Source: Azorinus chamasolen
Taxonomy: Eukaryota; Mollusca; Bivalvia; Cardiida; Solecurtidae
NCBI GenBank assembly: GCA_963576725.1
Contig: OY755240.1
Span: 13,632,378 to 13,696,377, forward strand
DNA length: 64,000 nt
Reading direction: 5' to 3'
In this document: positions 53,119 to 63,640 of the stretch, piece after piece
How the letters are laid out: each line of letters starts with the position of its first letter
How positions within the stretch are numbered: position 1 is the first letter of the stretch
Position numbers and translations under genes: made by a program
Notes under the pieces: model-generated
What the model saw: only the letters and a program-made list of their open reading frames with translations
Told to the model about the DNA's origin: nothing
The model's database searches: none

Positions 53119-53270
53119 ACAAACAGTTTTGGTCCTGATGAGACGCCGAGTTATTCGACCTCTCATCAAGATCAACATAGCAAAACTCCGTCTTTTGCAA
53201 ACAGCGTAGACCCAGATCACGTGACTCCTCGATGAATCCTTTGATCAGGATATGCACTGTTTGTCATTCC
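53119..53270 (+). repeat. two MITE-type hairpins, one resembling the LINE repeats
   Basis: First hairpin 53122-53180 (TGATGAGACGCCGAGTTATT and its partner). Second 53199-53265: GCAAACAGCGTAGACCCAG, ATCACGTGACTCC, GATCAGGATATGCACTGTTT. The ATCACGTGAC arm is otherwise seen only in the LINE's middle ORF repeats. Confidence 0.6.
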
Positions 53271-53301
53271 AAATCCTGTAGCAAATTGAAGCATTTATAC
53301 T

Positions 53302-53572
53302 GGTTACACTCTAGTGTTACAGATTTATGGGCAAATTCACTATGGTTACATATTTATGGGCCAATCCACTATGGTTATACATTTATGGGCATATACACTA
53401 TGGTTACACTTGTATGGGCAATTCAACTATTGTTACATATTAATGGGCTAATTCACTATGGTTGTACATGCATATATATGGGTCAATACACTATGGTTAC
53501 ATATGCATGAGTCAATCCTATATGGTTACACATGTATGGGTCAATACACTATTGTTACACATGTACAGGCCA
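53302..53572 (+). repeat. about 31-bp minisatellite, roughly nine units
   Basis: Units like CACTATGGTTACATATTTAT followed by GGGCCAATC. Unit length varies between 28 and 35 bp. Confidence 0.85.
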
Positions 53573-53573
53573 A

Positions 53574-53757
53574 TCCACCGGCGAATGTGATCGTGTGGCT
53601 AACACACTCGACTGAAATACCAGGGGTTCCGTGTTAGAACCCCCCCCGCCGGACCAAGTACTTCGGACGAGACTATAAACCGAAGTCTGATGTATCATTG
53701 CTTTACACAGGGCATCTAAAAGAAACAGAGAAACTGTCGATAATAAGAGTAGGACAT
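53574..53757 (+). mobile_element. tRNA-derived SINE
   Basis: The head GGCGAATGTGATCGTGTGGC (A box region) and GGGGTTCCGTGTTAGAACCC (diverged B box), then a body with GGACCAAGTACTTCGGACGA, ATAAACCGAAGTC and GAAACTGTCGATAATAAG. This is tRNA-headed SINE architecture. I do not assign a named family. Confidence 0.65.
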
Positions 53758-53764
53758 CGTTCCG

Positions 53765-54690
53765 GGTTAAAAGTACAAAAATGAGTCATGCAGGAAATAC
53801 CACATACAGAACAAACAGCCGCCCGAACGGCAACACAAGGAAACAGAAAATATACATAATTATAAAAACATCAAGAGACGCACAAAGACAAAACAAACAA
53901 TCAAACATACAATAGGGGGAAGATGGAAGTACCGCCTTGGAACGGTCAGTGACAAAAGTCACGGGGGGGGGGGGGGGGTAAACTGGTTTATGGGCGCCCA
54001 ACCCCACACTTATTCCATCCCACCCTAAAAGACAAACAGTGTAAATAAACGTATCCCCTCTCCGACTAACCTACAACAACCGCGATGGCAAATACAGTGG
54101 TAAAGTGCATGTATAACGAAAACATTTAAGTGAACAAACTGTATCCACCTATCGCTATTGTACTCAATGATTAAGCTGCAAACAGAGTAACTGTGGACAA
54201 GTAATAAAGGGTACGACAAAAACGAAATAGTACAGATACATGTATCCGACGTTCCCCTTCCGTTTCTGGATTTAAGAGGTCGCCTTCATAGAGTACTAAA
54301 CCTTTCTTGTCGGCGTGCACGCAAAGAGGCTTGCGTGATTGCCAACTGTAAAAGGGTTGACAACCAAACATGCAGTATGTTGTAGTACTATAGGATCATA
54401 TCCCTTTTTAATGAATTTTTTAACATATTTGATGAACAAAGTGAGAAATGGGTATGTCCAACAATTTTACGAAGTTTGTAAATTACATCACCATAAAATT
54501 CAGGATGTGAAATACCGTGTCACAGAAGCACCTTGAGATTACATTGGTACTTGTCAATAAGTGAGAGAGTTCGATAGTAAAATTTAGAGAAAGTTTTTCT
54601 TAGTTTATGGTATCTATATCCCTGCTTAAGCAGCTTTTCAGTTAAAATGAGATTTCGACTTTTAAAATCGTCAATAGAAAGCCTCTCTAA
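53765..54690 (-). mobile_element. Penelope-like 3' end (R1) and RT C-terminus
   Basis: R1 from 53770 with a 17-base G run (53963-53979), then GGTCGCCTTCATAGAGTACT and a degenerate RT C-terminus up to TTAAAATCGTCAATAGA at about 54678, where it stops abruptly. Confidence 0.8.
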
Positions 54691-55160
54691 AATGATCACC
54701 AGAATGATACAGTCCTTGGTATACTTATGGGAACAAATTGTGCCCCCTCGTGTTGCAGATTTGTTTTTGTATTGCTATGAGATGGATTCCATGATTAGCT
54801 TAAAACCTGATACACAATCTAACAGTGTTAATGTTTTTAATAAAATGTCTAGGTATTTAGACGATATTTTGAATTTGGATAATCCTTATTTTGAAAATAT
54901 GGTTTCTTCTATCGATACAAAAGAACTTACTTTAAACAACGCGAATCGACCCGACATTCAGGCTTCCCTTTTAGATGTGAATTTTTCCATCACTAATTAT
55001 AAAGTTTCGATGATCTCTACAAACTTCGGGGTCATACCATTGTTCATGATTTGTTTATTAAACGATTTAAAACTTTTAGGAAGAAAGATTATGACCCTTT
55101 TACAAACAACACATTGCATGTTTGGTTATTTTCGAGGAATGCTAAAACAACAAAGATTAG
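54690..55160 (+). pseudogene. Penelope-like RT fragment, opposite orientation
   Basis: Plus-strand WEQIVPPRVADLFLYCYEMD, SRYLDDILNLDNPYF, then an internal deletion joining LDVNFSITNYKVS to a FGVIPLFMICLL tail and HCMFGYF. It abuts the minus-strand copy head to head, indicating an inversion or two insertions. Confidence 0.75.
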
Positions 55161-55379
55161 ATCATTATACATAACTTTTATTGGCAAGTATTGGCCACAG
55201 CTTCAACTTCATTAGTACCTATTTGATGTAGATTTCAGTCTACAAGAATAAAATAATGGTAGACCCTGGGAACAGCTGCCTACCATCAATTTAGCCTATT
55301 AAATATTGTCTATTTTTCACCATTCTGTTATTGTTTTAAGTAAATGTGTGGAAAGTGCTGAGAACGCTAAACCACGCCA
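55128..55379 (+). repeat. first copy of a 252-bp direct duplication
   Basis: From about TTTTCGAGGAATGCTAAAAC to AACGCTAAACCACGCCA. The second copy is at 55784-56035, offset 656. Only a couple of substitutions were seen. The first copy begins inside the RT fragment tail. Confidence 0.9.
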
Positions 55380-55783
55380 CCATCTTGGACTGTCGATTAG
55401 GCAGTTGAAGTTGTACTTTTGGCTAGGCAGTTGAAGCTGCGACGATCCTATCCCCCCGAATGACCCGAGCTACAGCAGTCCTGCAAATAAACGAAAAAAA
55501 CAAGCGCAACAAAAAATATATCTGAACATGAGATCCCAGCATGAATAAAGGGAGTGGGTGGGTGGGTTTTTTGTTTGCAAGGAATAGTAATTTTTAAGTT
55601 TTTTCAACACTGAGCAAACCCTTTCTGCCTGCTGATGGAATATTCCTGGAAAAGGAAGTTCTAAGTCGGTGCCTCGTAATAATAGCCAAATCATAATATT
55701 AACACGGCCATCTAATATAGCTATTAAAAGTTAAATTCCCAGAAAATAACCGGTTTTAATTTCCTTATTGTCAAAAACCAATT

Positions 55784-56035
55784 ATTTTCGAGGAATGCTA
55801 AAACAACAAAGATTAGATCATTACACATAACTTTTATTGGCAAGTATTGGCCACAGCTTCAACTTCATTAGTACCTATTTGATGTAGATTTCAGTCTACA
55901 AGAATAGAATAATGGTAGACCCTGGGAACAGCTGCCTACCATCAATTTAGCCTATTAAATATTGTCTATTTTTCACCATTCTGTTATTGTTTTAAGTAAA
56001 TGTGTGGAAAGTGCTGAGAACGCTAAACCACGCCA
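55784..56035 (+). repeat. second copy of the 252-bp direct duplication
   Basis: Near-identical to 55128-55379. The intervening 400 bp is AT-rich with no gene. Confidence 0.9.
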
Positions 56036-56112
56036 AATGGCCCCTTTGTGCCCCCAACTGAACGCCCAAACGTTCTATGCTAAAAACTTATCCCAGTAAG
56101 GAGCACAAGGGG

Positions 56113-56720
56113 GCCACCGCCATACCATGGAGGTAGCGTTGTCAGTCAGATGGCCGACGCAACCACCAGGGTTGTTTGAAATGTCTGGCCTCATTATCAT
56201 TATAACCACACGTTATCAATATCCACATTATCCGTCATTACTTCATTACACATTATCATGTTTCACATTATCATTTATTATTTCATTATACATTATCATT
56301 ATTTCATTACAGGCCACCGCCGTACCATGGAGGTAGCGTTGTCAGTCCGATGGCCGACGCAACCACCAGGGTTGTTTGAAATGTCTGGCCTCATTATCAT
56401 TAGAACCACACGTTATCAATATCCACATTATCCACCATTACTTCATTACACATTATCATGTTTCACATTATCATTCATTATTTCATTATACATTATCATT
56501 ATTTCATTACATGCCACCGCCATACCATGGAGATAGCGTTGTCAGTCCGATGGCCGACGCAACCACCAGGGTTGTTTGAAATGTCTGGCCTCATTATTAT
56601 TAGAACCACAATATTCGCCAATACTTCATTACACATTATCATTTTTCACATTATCATCCATTATTTCATTATACAATATCATTCATTATTCCATTACACA
56701 TTATCAACATTATACATTAT
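56113..56720 (+). repeat. 200-bp tandem repeat, about 2.6 units, and CATTAT-rich tail
   Basis: GCCACCGCC starts at 56113, 56313 and 56513, exactly 200 bp apart. Each unit has ATACCATGGAGGTAGCGTTG, GATGGCCGACGCAACCACC and GAAATGTCTGGCCTCATTAT, followed by a CATTATCATT-rich half. The third unit fades into simple sequence. Open frames through it are artefacts of the 200-bp period. Confidence 0.9.
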
Positions 56721-56876
56721 CATTCATTACACATTATCAGTCATTATTTCATTACCAGCCGCTTTCTCATTACACAATATGACTCATTACCACTGTCACC
56801 TCTTACCCATTTCAATCATTGTGACACTACATATTTCCTGGTTTATTAGAAATACAAATGCTGAAGACATACCAGC

Positions 56877-57092
56877 TCATCTAGAAGGAAATGCCACACA
56901 ATCTGATATCAGAAAGCATTGCAATGCTGCTTGAATCCTATGTAAAAATAAATTATTGCCCATATCTGACAAATGCAAAAAAAAAAGATCTTCCTCTGTA
57001 ATTTCTGGGTACTTTATATACCGTCCCCCTTTACCAATAACTTCAGTAGCTATTTTATTATTGACTCTAACCCTCACTTGATTTAAAGGCAT
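56877..57092 (-). pseudogene. SGNH hydrolase C-terminal fragment
   Basis: Reads KYPEITEEDLFFLHLSDMGN, then LFLHRIQAALQCFL, the last block (DxxHLSxxGN) of SGNH hydrolases. The Asp normally three before His is displaced next to a T-run, probably by slippage. It is separated from 57290-57615 by about 200 bp and a frame change. Confidence 0.6.
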
Positions 57093-57289
57093 TTCGAAAG
57101 GAAAGTTGACCCATTAACCCCATGCTGTGTAATTTGGGAGCAGACTGTCAGGTATCTGATACACAAACTGATAAGGCGGGCTACCATCACAGAGGACCAA
57201 TGTATAATTGCATAACTTTATCTCTTACGGCTATGAACCCTGACTGGACACTGCAGAAGCACAGCTGGATACTGTGTATATAGGGAGGG

Positions 57290-57615
57290 TCACTTATATA
57301 AAGAGCTTTGAAATGCCTTTAATGAGGAATGTGACTGTTCATCTCGCCAATTGCGCCTAGGCAGAATTTGAGACCATACGATCAATACTCCCGGTACCAA
57401 AGATCGGATTACATCCAACTCATCCAAAATGTAAAGCCTTAGTTGCAAAGCTGGAGTAGACCCAATATCATTACCTCCACAGTGTAATACCATGATGTCA
57501 GGTGGATCCTCAACGGATAACAACAAATAAATAAATTCCGACAATTGTTTGGTTCTTAGTCCCCCTTTTCCTTGCCACCATACCTCTGCTCCTTTTCTTC
57601 GCATGTCCAACTGAG
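57290..57615 (-). pseudogene. SGNH hydrolase fragment of YR retroelement
   Basis: GAEVWWQGKGG, DIMVLHCGGNDIG (the GGND block) and VLIVWSQILPRRNWR are the middle blocks of the SGNH domain. The N-terminal nucleophile Ser block is missing, since the sequence joins straight to the truncated recombinase. Role in the element is unknown. Confidence 0.75.
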
Positions 57616-57620
57616 GTCCA

Positions 57621-58016
57621 TCATAGGTTGATTGCCTTGCACAAGTGAAGGCCTGACAACTTCTCTACTATTTTGTCTAGCAGACTGGGTGTAATTGGCA
57701 GACGACTATCAGTCGTCTTGCTTAGTTTGTCCAGGCCAAGCAGCATTTTTTTTAAAAAAAAATTTTTGACAACAAAGCTTTGTGTAACATCTTTAACATC
57801 TAGCCTTTTACAATTGTAACCAATACCAGCTATATATAAGCGTGCCGAAGCAGGGGAGTATTTTTTCAAAGATAGGTGTGCAATGAAACGTGCATCGTGT
57901 TCAATAGTAGGTGGCCACTGAGGAGTAAGATCAACTTGCTTCAAGAATTGACTAAAACAAAGTAATCCAGTATTGGAAGCTGTCAATGTCTTTGGAGCAA
58001 ATGCTGCCGCTAACAA
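57621..58016 (-). pseudogene. tyrosine recombinase N-terminal domain, truncated
   Basis: Residues SNTGLLCFSQFLKQVDL, FIAHLSLKKYSPASARLYIA, GIGY and PITPSLLDKI match the SAM-like arm-binding part of YR enzymes. The catalytic half (Arg...His-x-x-Arg...Tyr) is absent. The frame ends at CKAINL. Confidence 0.75.
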
Positions 58017-58564
58017 CCGTTCAGATTCAATTCGGAGATCAGCTTCTGGAAGGATTCTGGAACTGGATCCGGCTTGGGCGAAGCATCTGGAGCCAAGAGC
58101 TGAAACCGTATGAAGTCTTTACGTGACAAAGCATCTGCTATACCATTGTCACAACCCGGAAGGTGCTTAGCCTTAAACTGACAATTTACAAGCATCTTGT
58201 GCAGTACTAAGGGTCTAACAAGCTGCATAACTCTTGTAGACTTTGAAGTACATTTATTCAAAACCGAAACCAGTGACAGGTTATCTGTGTGCAACAAAAT
58301 ATTTTGACTAACAAAACTCTGACCCCATGCAAAGAATGCTATGACAATTGGAACTAGCTCTAGAAAGGTCAAATCTTTTAATACGTTGGAACTGACCCAA
58401 GATTTTGGCCACTGAAAAAACCACTTGGGCTCAAGATAGGCTGCACAACCCAACTCATGATTTCCAGCCACATCCGTAAATAAATGGATATCAAAGTTGC
58501 TGGACCAAAATGTGTTTGGAAATATACAACTACCATTGAAACAGTCCAAAAACACCAACCACAT
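58010..58564 (-). pseudogene. RNase H domain of YR retroelement
   Basis: DIHLFTDVAGNHELGCAAYL (first Asp), FLELVPIVIAFFAWG (Glu), LLHTDNLSLVSVLNKCTSKS (Asp) and HLPGCDNGIADALSR (last Asp) give the four acidic positions of the domain. It overlaps the RT frame in another frame, which shows a frameshift near 58560. Confidence 0.8.
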
Positions 58565-59660
58565 TTAAAATCTTCCCTCATACCTTTGGCGACTCGTATA
58601 AAGTGGTGCGGTTTTGATGCTGCTGCCATTGCATCGTATAACCGCCGACAAAAAGACCGACCTGATGGAATAGCTCTGAGACAAAAATTCAACAGCCCCG
58701 TAATGGATTGCAAAGTACGTAAAGTGATCTTTTTCCTGGTTAGTGCCTCTTCGATCATACTTTTAAGCTCTTGAAGTTTTCTTTGAGGATTTCTAACAAC
58801 CATTTCTATAAAGTCGATCTCCAAGCCTAGAAAAACTATCACCTGCACTGGACCAACTGTTTTGTCTTCTGCAACAGGCACACCGAAATCCAAACAAAGC
58901 TTCTGAAATACAAACATCAGGTATTCGCAGTCCCTGGTGTTGTTTTTGCCGCCGAAGAAAAAGTCATCAAAGTAATGCAAAGAATTCTAGGACCTGGACC
59001 TAACATATAATATCCATTCTAAAAATGTAGCAAACTTTTCAAACGTTGCACCGGAAATAGAACAGCCCATTGGTAGATACATATCATAAAAATATTTATC
59101 TTCGAGTTTAATACCCAGAAGGCTGAATTCTTGACTCTGCCAAGGGCAATAACCGAAAAGCTGACTCTATATCCATTTTTCCTAACCATGCTCCTGGACC
59201 TAAACTACTAACCAATTCCACAGCCTGGTCGAAAGTAGCATACTGGACACTACAAATTTCAGGATCTATAAAGTCGTTTACGCTTGATCCTGGTGGATAA
59301 GACAAATGGTGAATCAATCGAAAAGAACCATCCTTTTTTGGCACTACTCCTATTGGAGACACTTTAAAGTTTTTGAATGGGGGTGCTTTGAATGGACCAG
59401 CAATTCTTCCCAGTCCTACATCCTTCATAATTAGATCCTTAGCAACATCAATATTGTTTTTAACCGAAACTAAGTTATGTGCTGTCTGCGAACTCATAGG
59501 ACCATGATAATGAGAACCCATGTTCAAGACCGTTCACCAAAAATTGTTTGTCTGAAGGCAGTGAATAACTGTTTAAAGCTTCACATAATGCCTCAATGTT
59601 TAAAGGCGTTTTCCCTCGGCATTGTCCCAACTGGCCTGCTGGTCTGTCCTGAGGTGCCAG
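58565..59660 (-). pseudogene. reverse transcriptase of YR retroelement, frameshifted
   Basis: Blocks in order: LNIEALCEALNSYSLPSDKQ (other frame, about 59600-59630), SPIGVVPKKDGSFRLIHHLS, AWLGKMDIESAFRLLP, YLPMGCSISGATFEKFATFL (59080-59020), then HYFDDFFFGG (YxDD intact) and VIVFLGLEID, KITLRTLQSITGLLNFC. At least three frame changes and one stop separate them. Confidence 0.8.
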
Positions 59661-59689
59661 GTGGAAAACAGAAAGACTAGCCTCTGCCT

Positions 59690-60491
59690 GTGCCCTGCCT
59701 AAAAACAGAACCTGTTAAACAAGAGGCAGCCGGGTGGAAGCCATTACATTTTAAGCACCTATGTGTGAAATGGCATGCCCTAGATAAACATTTCCCATTG
59801 TTGAAAATAATAACATTTGTTAGGTAACTGTCTCTGATTCAACGGCCTGTGCATGGGCGGTGCGTAAAACATATATAACATCCACAACCCCTGATCAATA
59901 AATGCCCACGAATTCATTGGATTTCGTGCCTGTCTTAAACGGTATTGTTCATCATAAAGCTTCCAACCTATACCCCCATAGCGTTTTGCCCCTAGCCTGA
60001 TTGAACTCATGTACTTCTTAAGATCTTGAACTTTTTCAGGATGCGCCCCAACATAGACATTGATAAATATCATGAAAGCATCTGTCCATTTCTCAATGTC
60101 CAGAATTTTTGGGAAAGTTCGACTTTGGTCTGGCTATAATCTGACCGTCTACGATAGAGAGATGGCTGCCCTTGTCATTATTTGCAAACGGAGAATGCAA
60201 AAGGCTAGCTAAATCAACATATTCTCCATTACAAATTTTGGCTTTAATCGCTGCATTGACATGTGCATCAATATCACAAGAGGCACCGACAACTATACCT
60301 GGTATTGCCGCAATGGGACCTCATTGGCAGGATATGAAAAATTGGCAGCTGGCTCCATGGCCTCCCGTACCGTCTGCACGATGGCTGGCGCAAGCTGTTT
60401 AACAACCTCCTGAACTATGTTATCCGTGCCCCCGTCAACGGCTCTGGCTGCACATTTTCGGCCTGACCCACCTTCCTTCTTTTAGACATTG
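59690..60491 (-). pseudogene. Gag-like protein of YR retroelement
   Basis: From MSKRRK (60491) through IVQEVVKQLAPAIVQTVREA, then IVVGASCDIDAHVN, LDIEKWTDAFMIFINVYVG, GGIGWKLYDEQYRLRQA and a zinc-knuckle-like CHFTHRCLKCNGFHP near 59770-59730. At least two frameshifts. The Y-Y-G-G-x-GW-YDEQ-R pattern is typical of YR-element Gag. Confidence 0.65.
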
Positions 60492-60531
60492 TCTACAAAA
60501 TTAACATAGCTTTCCAAATCGACTTGTCTAT

Positions 60532-60760
60532 TTAACCCTTTACTCCATAAATCCGCCTTGCTATGCCTTTGCAAACAGAGTAGACCTAGATCCTATAGGA
60601 GCCGTCTAATCGGGATCTGCACTGTTTACTTATCTATAGTACATATCCCATTCTACAGTTTCTGTCCAAGTAAAAATATCCTGGGACATATGCCATTTAG
60701 ATCTTATGATGTCATTTATATATGGGCCATTTTCAAAAATTGTACATAATCCAGTGATCC
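60532..60760 (+). mobile_element. TTAA MITE, right end eroded
   Basis: TTAACCCTTTACTCCATAAA, hairpin 60572-60630 (GCAAACAGAGTAGACCTAG, GAGCCGTCTAATCGGGATCT), then CTTATGATGTCATTTATATA. The terminal GTAAAGGGTTAA is not found. Confidence 0.7.
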
Positions 60761-62314
60761 TTATTTCAGCTTATTTGTATGTTTATTTTCAAAAGATTTG
60801 TGGTTTTATCCATTCAGTGAGTGTATATATATGAACAAAATCGGCGAATTTATGCTCTACATAACTAAATATTTATCAAAATATCATTCTCATAGCGCGT
60901 GGAACTTCCCATTTTGTATGTGACTTCGCCAGTTACTTTTGTTTCTCCCAAAAATGAAGTAATTTCGGTGTGAAATCGGGTACAGAGAACTGCACCAATA
61001 TGATTTATATCGCTACGTTTTAATGTTACAAACATCATTTAACCCAAAATTGTAAACAAAAATATGAAAATGAAACAAAGAAAATTGTAACTTCTCGCCG
61101 TGTCCTTGCTGTTACCATCAGAAGTATTAACTGTGTAATTGTTATAAACATGTTAAAAATACTTTAATAGATTCTCCCTAGATGATGTCACTTCTTGTGA
61201 TGTAATAACACTAGCTTTTAACTTGCTAAAAATGTGATTTGCGAAAGGCTGACCAATAAGGTATGTATGCACTAGATAATAATTGTATTCTCTGTCTATG
61301 ATGTTATGGATATTTCATACACTAGTTTGCAGTTTTGGGGTATTGTAAATGTTATTATTGTAAATTTATAGTGTGCTGATGTGTTGGTCTAAGACATGTG
61401 CTACTAGGGATCTATCATTTTCTAAAGAAGTTCAAACTAATATAAAATATGTCCATGATGTTACTGTCATTGGTGTTACTGATTTTAAAATAACAGTACG
61501 GACAGGTTTGGTCCCTTCATGGACAATTTGAAATACATGAATAATTTTTCGAATTACACAAACGCATGCTTGTTTTCAAACCTACTTAGATTAATCATAA
61601 TGTAATATTGGCATCCTTTGAAGATAACCAGTAACATGTGATTCCATTCTTTGCAACAGTAACACACAAAATGGTAACAGCATGGACATGACATGGTAAC
61701 ACAGTGGACACATTCATTTAACATTCATAGTTAAGAGAAACAAATGCTTCCGATATTGAATCAAATAAGTTGAATTTATACTAATAAGTTAGGTACTTTC
61801 AGAAGCACGGATGTTAAAAAGCATATTTTAATTTTAGGTGTTGTGTGAGAGTAAGCAAATTTTAGTAACATGAATGACAATATTTCAGTTACACAATGGA
61901 CAATTATTTACTATGTTGTGTCCGATTGAATGAATGAAATCCTTAAACACGCTGAGTTAAATGTTATAAGACTGTCATTGTAAAATTAAACGATTGTTTG
62001 GTATACATGTATATCAGATAAGGTTTACAACCCAATTGTGCATAAACGCAAACAAATACATAATTGTCATATTCTCCATTAAACAATAACACCAATGACA
62101 AATTATTGCATAACATGATGATCAAAAAGACATGATTTATTAGCCCATGTTTGCCTACAGTCATAATATATGGCAATGAAAAACAACATAGCATAACACT
62201 ATTGATTAATTTACATTATAGGAACAAACATGCCTATGACAAATGCCGAGAAGCAATAAAGTTCCTTGCAAAACTAGAAATGTGTGCTTAGGACACTGAT
62301 GCCCCTACTTCAGA
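60761..62314. other. no gene seen
   Basis: AT-rich sequence with repeated words such as TAACACA and ACATGGTAACA (61640-61700) but no exon, RNA gene or bounded repeat that I can support. Confidence 0.45.
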
Positions 62315-62771
62315 TTTTTTGTCACAAAAAGTAAGGGCCATAATCATGTATGCAACAACTGAAACAATTTATATGGCTATCAAACATGACCAAGATATAA
62401 TGGCCAAACACATGCGCGTACTGTTTTATGAGGATTGGACAAATACTTTCCAAGAAAAAGGCTGGAAAGATATTTTTACAGTCATTTTTGCAAATAAAGG
62501 GTCGCAAATCCTAAATGACTGAAGCAATTTACATGGGTATCGATCTTGACCAAGATATAATAGCAACAAACATGTGTGTAAAGTGTGGTGAAGATTGAAC
62601 AAATTCTTTCCAAGAAAGAGTCTGGACAAGATAGTTTTTTGCAAATGAAGGGCCATAACTCCTAAACAACTAAAGCAATTTACAATACTTTCCAAGAAAT
62701 AGCCCGGACAAATCCTAGATGTGCGTACGGACAAGGGCAACGCTATATGCCACCACTATTCGGGGGCATAA
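62315..62771 (+). mobile_element. short tandem-array element with the pearl-like end
   Basis: About three units (landmarks CTGAAACAATTTATATGGCT, CTGAAGCAATTTACATGGGT and CTAAAGCAATTTAC at 62358, 62519 and 62661) with GACCAAGATATAAT, ending CTATTCGGGGGCATAAAA like array A. Confidence 0.65.
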
Positions 62772-63128
62772 AAACTGCAAATGACATCAACCAGCACAAA
62801 GCCTTATGTTCCAAGGACATAACCCCACATAATCTAGTTGAACAGTATGTGCTGGTACAGTATGACAAACAACCATATCCAGGAATATTGACTGTCTTTT
62901 CTTCTTTCTTTTATTGACTGTGATGATTTTGAGATTTAAGTTGTATGCACAAAGTTGACTGGAACTTGGAAACATGTTCGTTTTATTGGCCAAAAGCTAT
63001 GCGAAATCAATGCTGGTATAGCATGAATGACATACTGAGATCTATACCTGATCTTATACGACAGGGTAGACATTTTCGTGTAGATACAGTAGTAAATAAA
63101 ATTAAAGACAGTCTCATTTAAGTGTGAT

Positions 63129-63637
63129 TTAACCCTTTACTCCATAAATATGCCTTTTTAAACAGTGTTGACCCTGATCCGGACGACTCCTTTAGGAACC
63201 GTCTGATCAGTCTTTTCTGATTGCTGAATGCTGACGGAATAATATAGATATGTTTCTAAATATAAATTATAATAAATTATTTACACTGTCTTTTAGGGCG
63301 GGGATGGAATAAGTGCGAGGTTGGGCGTCCAAAAACCGGTTAAATCCCCAGTGACTTTTGTCACTGACCGTTCCAAAACGGTACTTCCATCTTCCCCCTA
63401 TTGTATGATTGTTTTGTCTTTGTGCATCTCTTGATGTTTTTATAGTTATGTACATATGATGTTTCCTTGTGTTGCTGTTCGGGCGGCTGTTTGTTCTGTA
63501 TGTGGTGTTTCCTGCAGGACTCATTTTTGTACTTTGGCAAAAATGCCATGTGCTGATATGCCATTTAAAAATTTAACCTGATTAATATTCATGATGTCAT
63601 AATTTCTTACATATATATTCATGGAGTAAAGGTTTAA
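63129..63637 (+). mobile_element. TTAA MITE carrying a nested R1 fragment
   Basis: TTAACCCTTTACTCCATAAA at the left and TTCATGGAGTAAAGGTTTAA at the right form inverted ends. The hairpin is at 63164-63225. An R1 3' end (about 63275-63540: GGATGGAATAAGTGCGAGGT to ACTCATTTTTGTACTTTG) sits inside, doubling the usual 240-250 bp length. Confidence 0.8.
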
Positions 63638-63640
63638 TGT

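Larger units (their letters stand above)
56877..60491 (-). mobile_element. DIRS/Ngaro-type tyrosine-recombinase retroelement, decayed
   Basis: Minus-strand order: Gag-like (60491-59690), RT (about 59640-58600), RNase H (58564-58010), recombinase N-terminal part (58016-57621), SGNH hydrolase (57615-56877). RT followed by RNase H then a tyrosine recombinase instead of an integrase defines the YR retrotransposons. Hydrolase domains are known in Ngaro-type members. Several frameshifts and a missing recombinase core show it is dead. Terminal repeats were not found. Confidence 0.85.

Noticed and set aside
56127..56934. Overlapping frames (GLFEMSGLI and HYHS-type repeats)
   Set aside because: Generated by the 200-bp tandem repeat and CATTAT-rich DNA.
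62319..62522. 67-codon frame
   Set aside because: Lies within a tandem-array element ending GGGGGCATAAAA; not coding.
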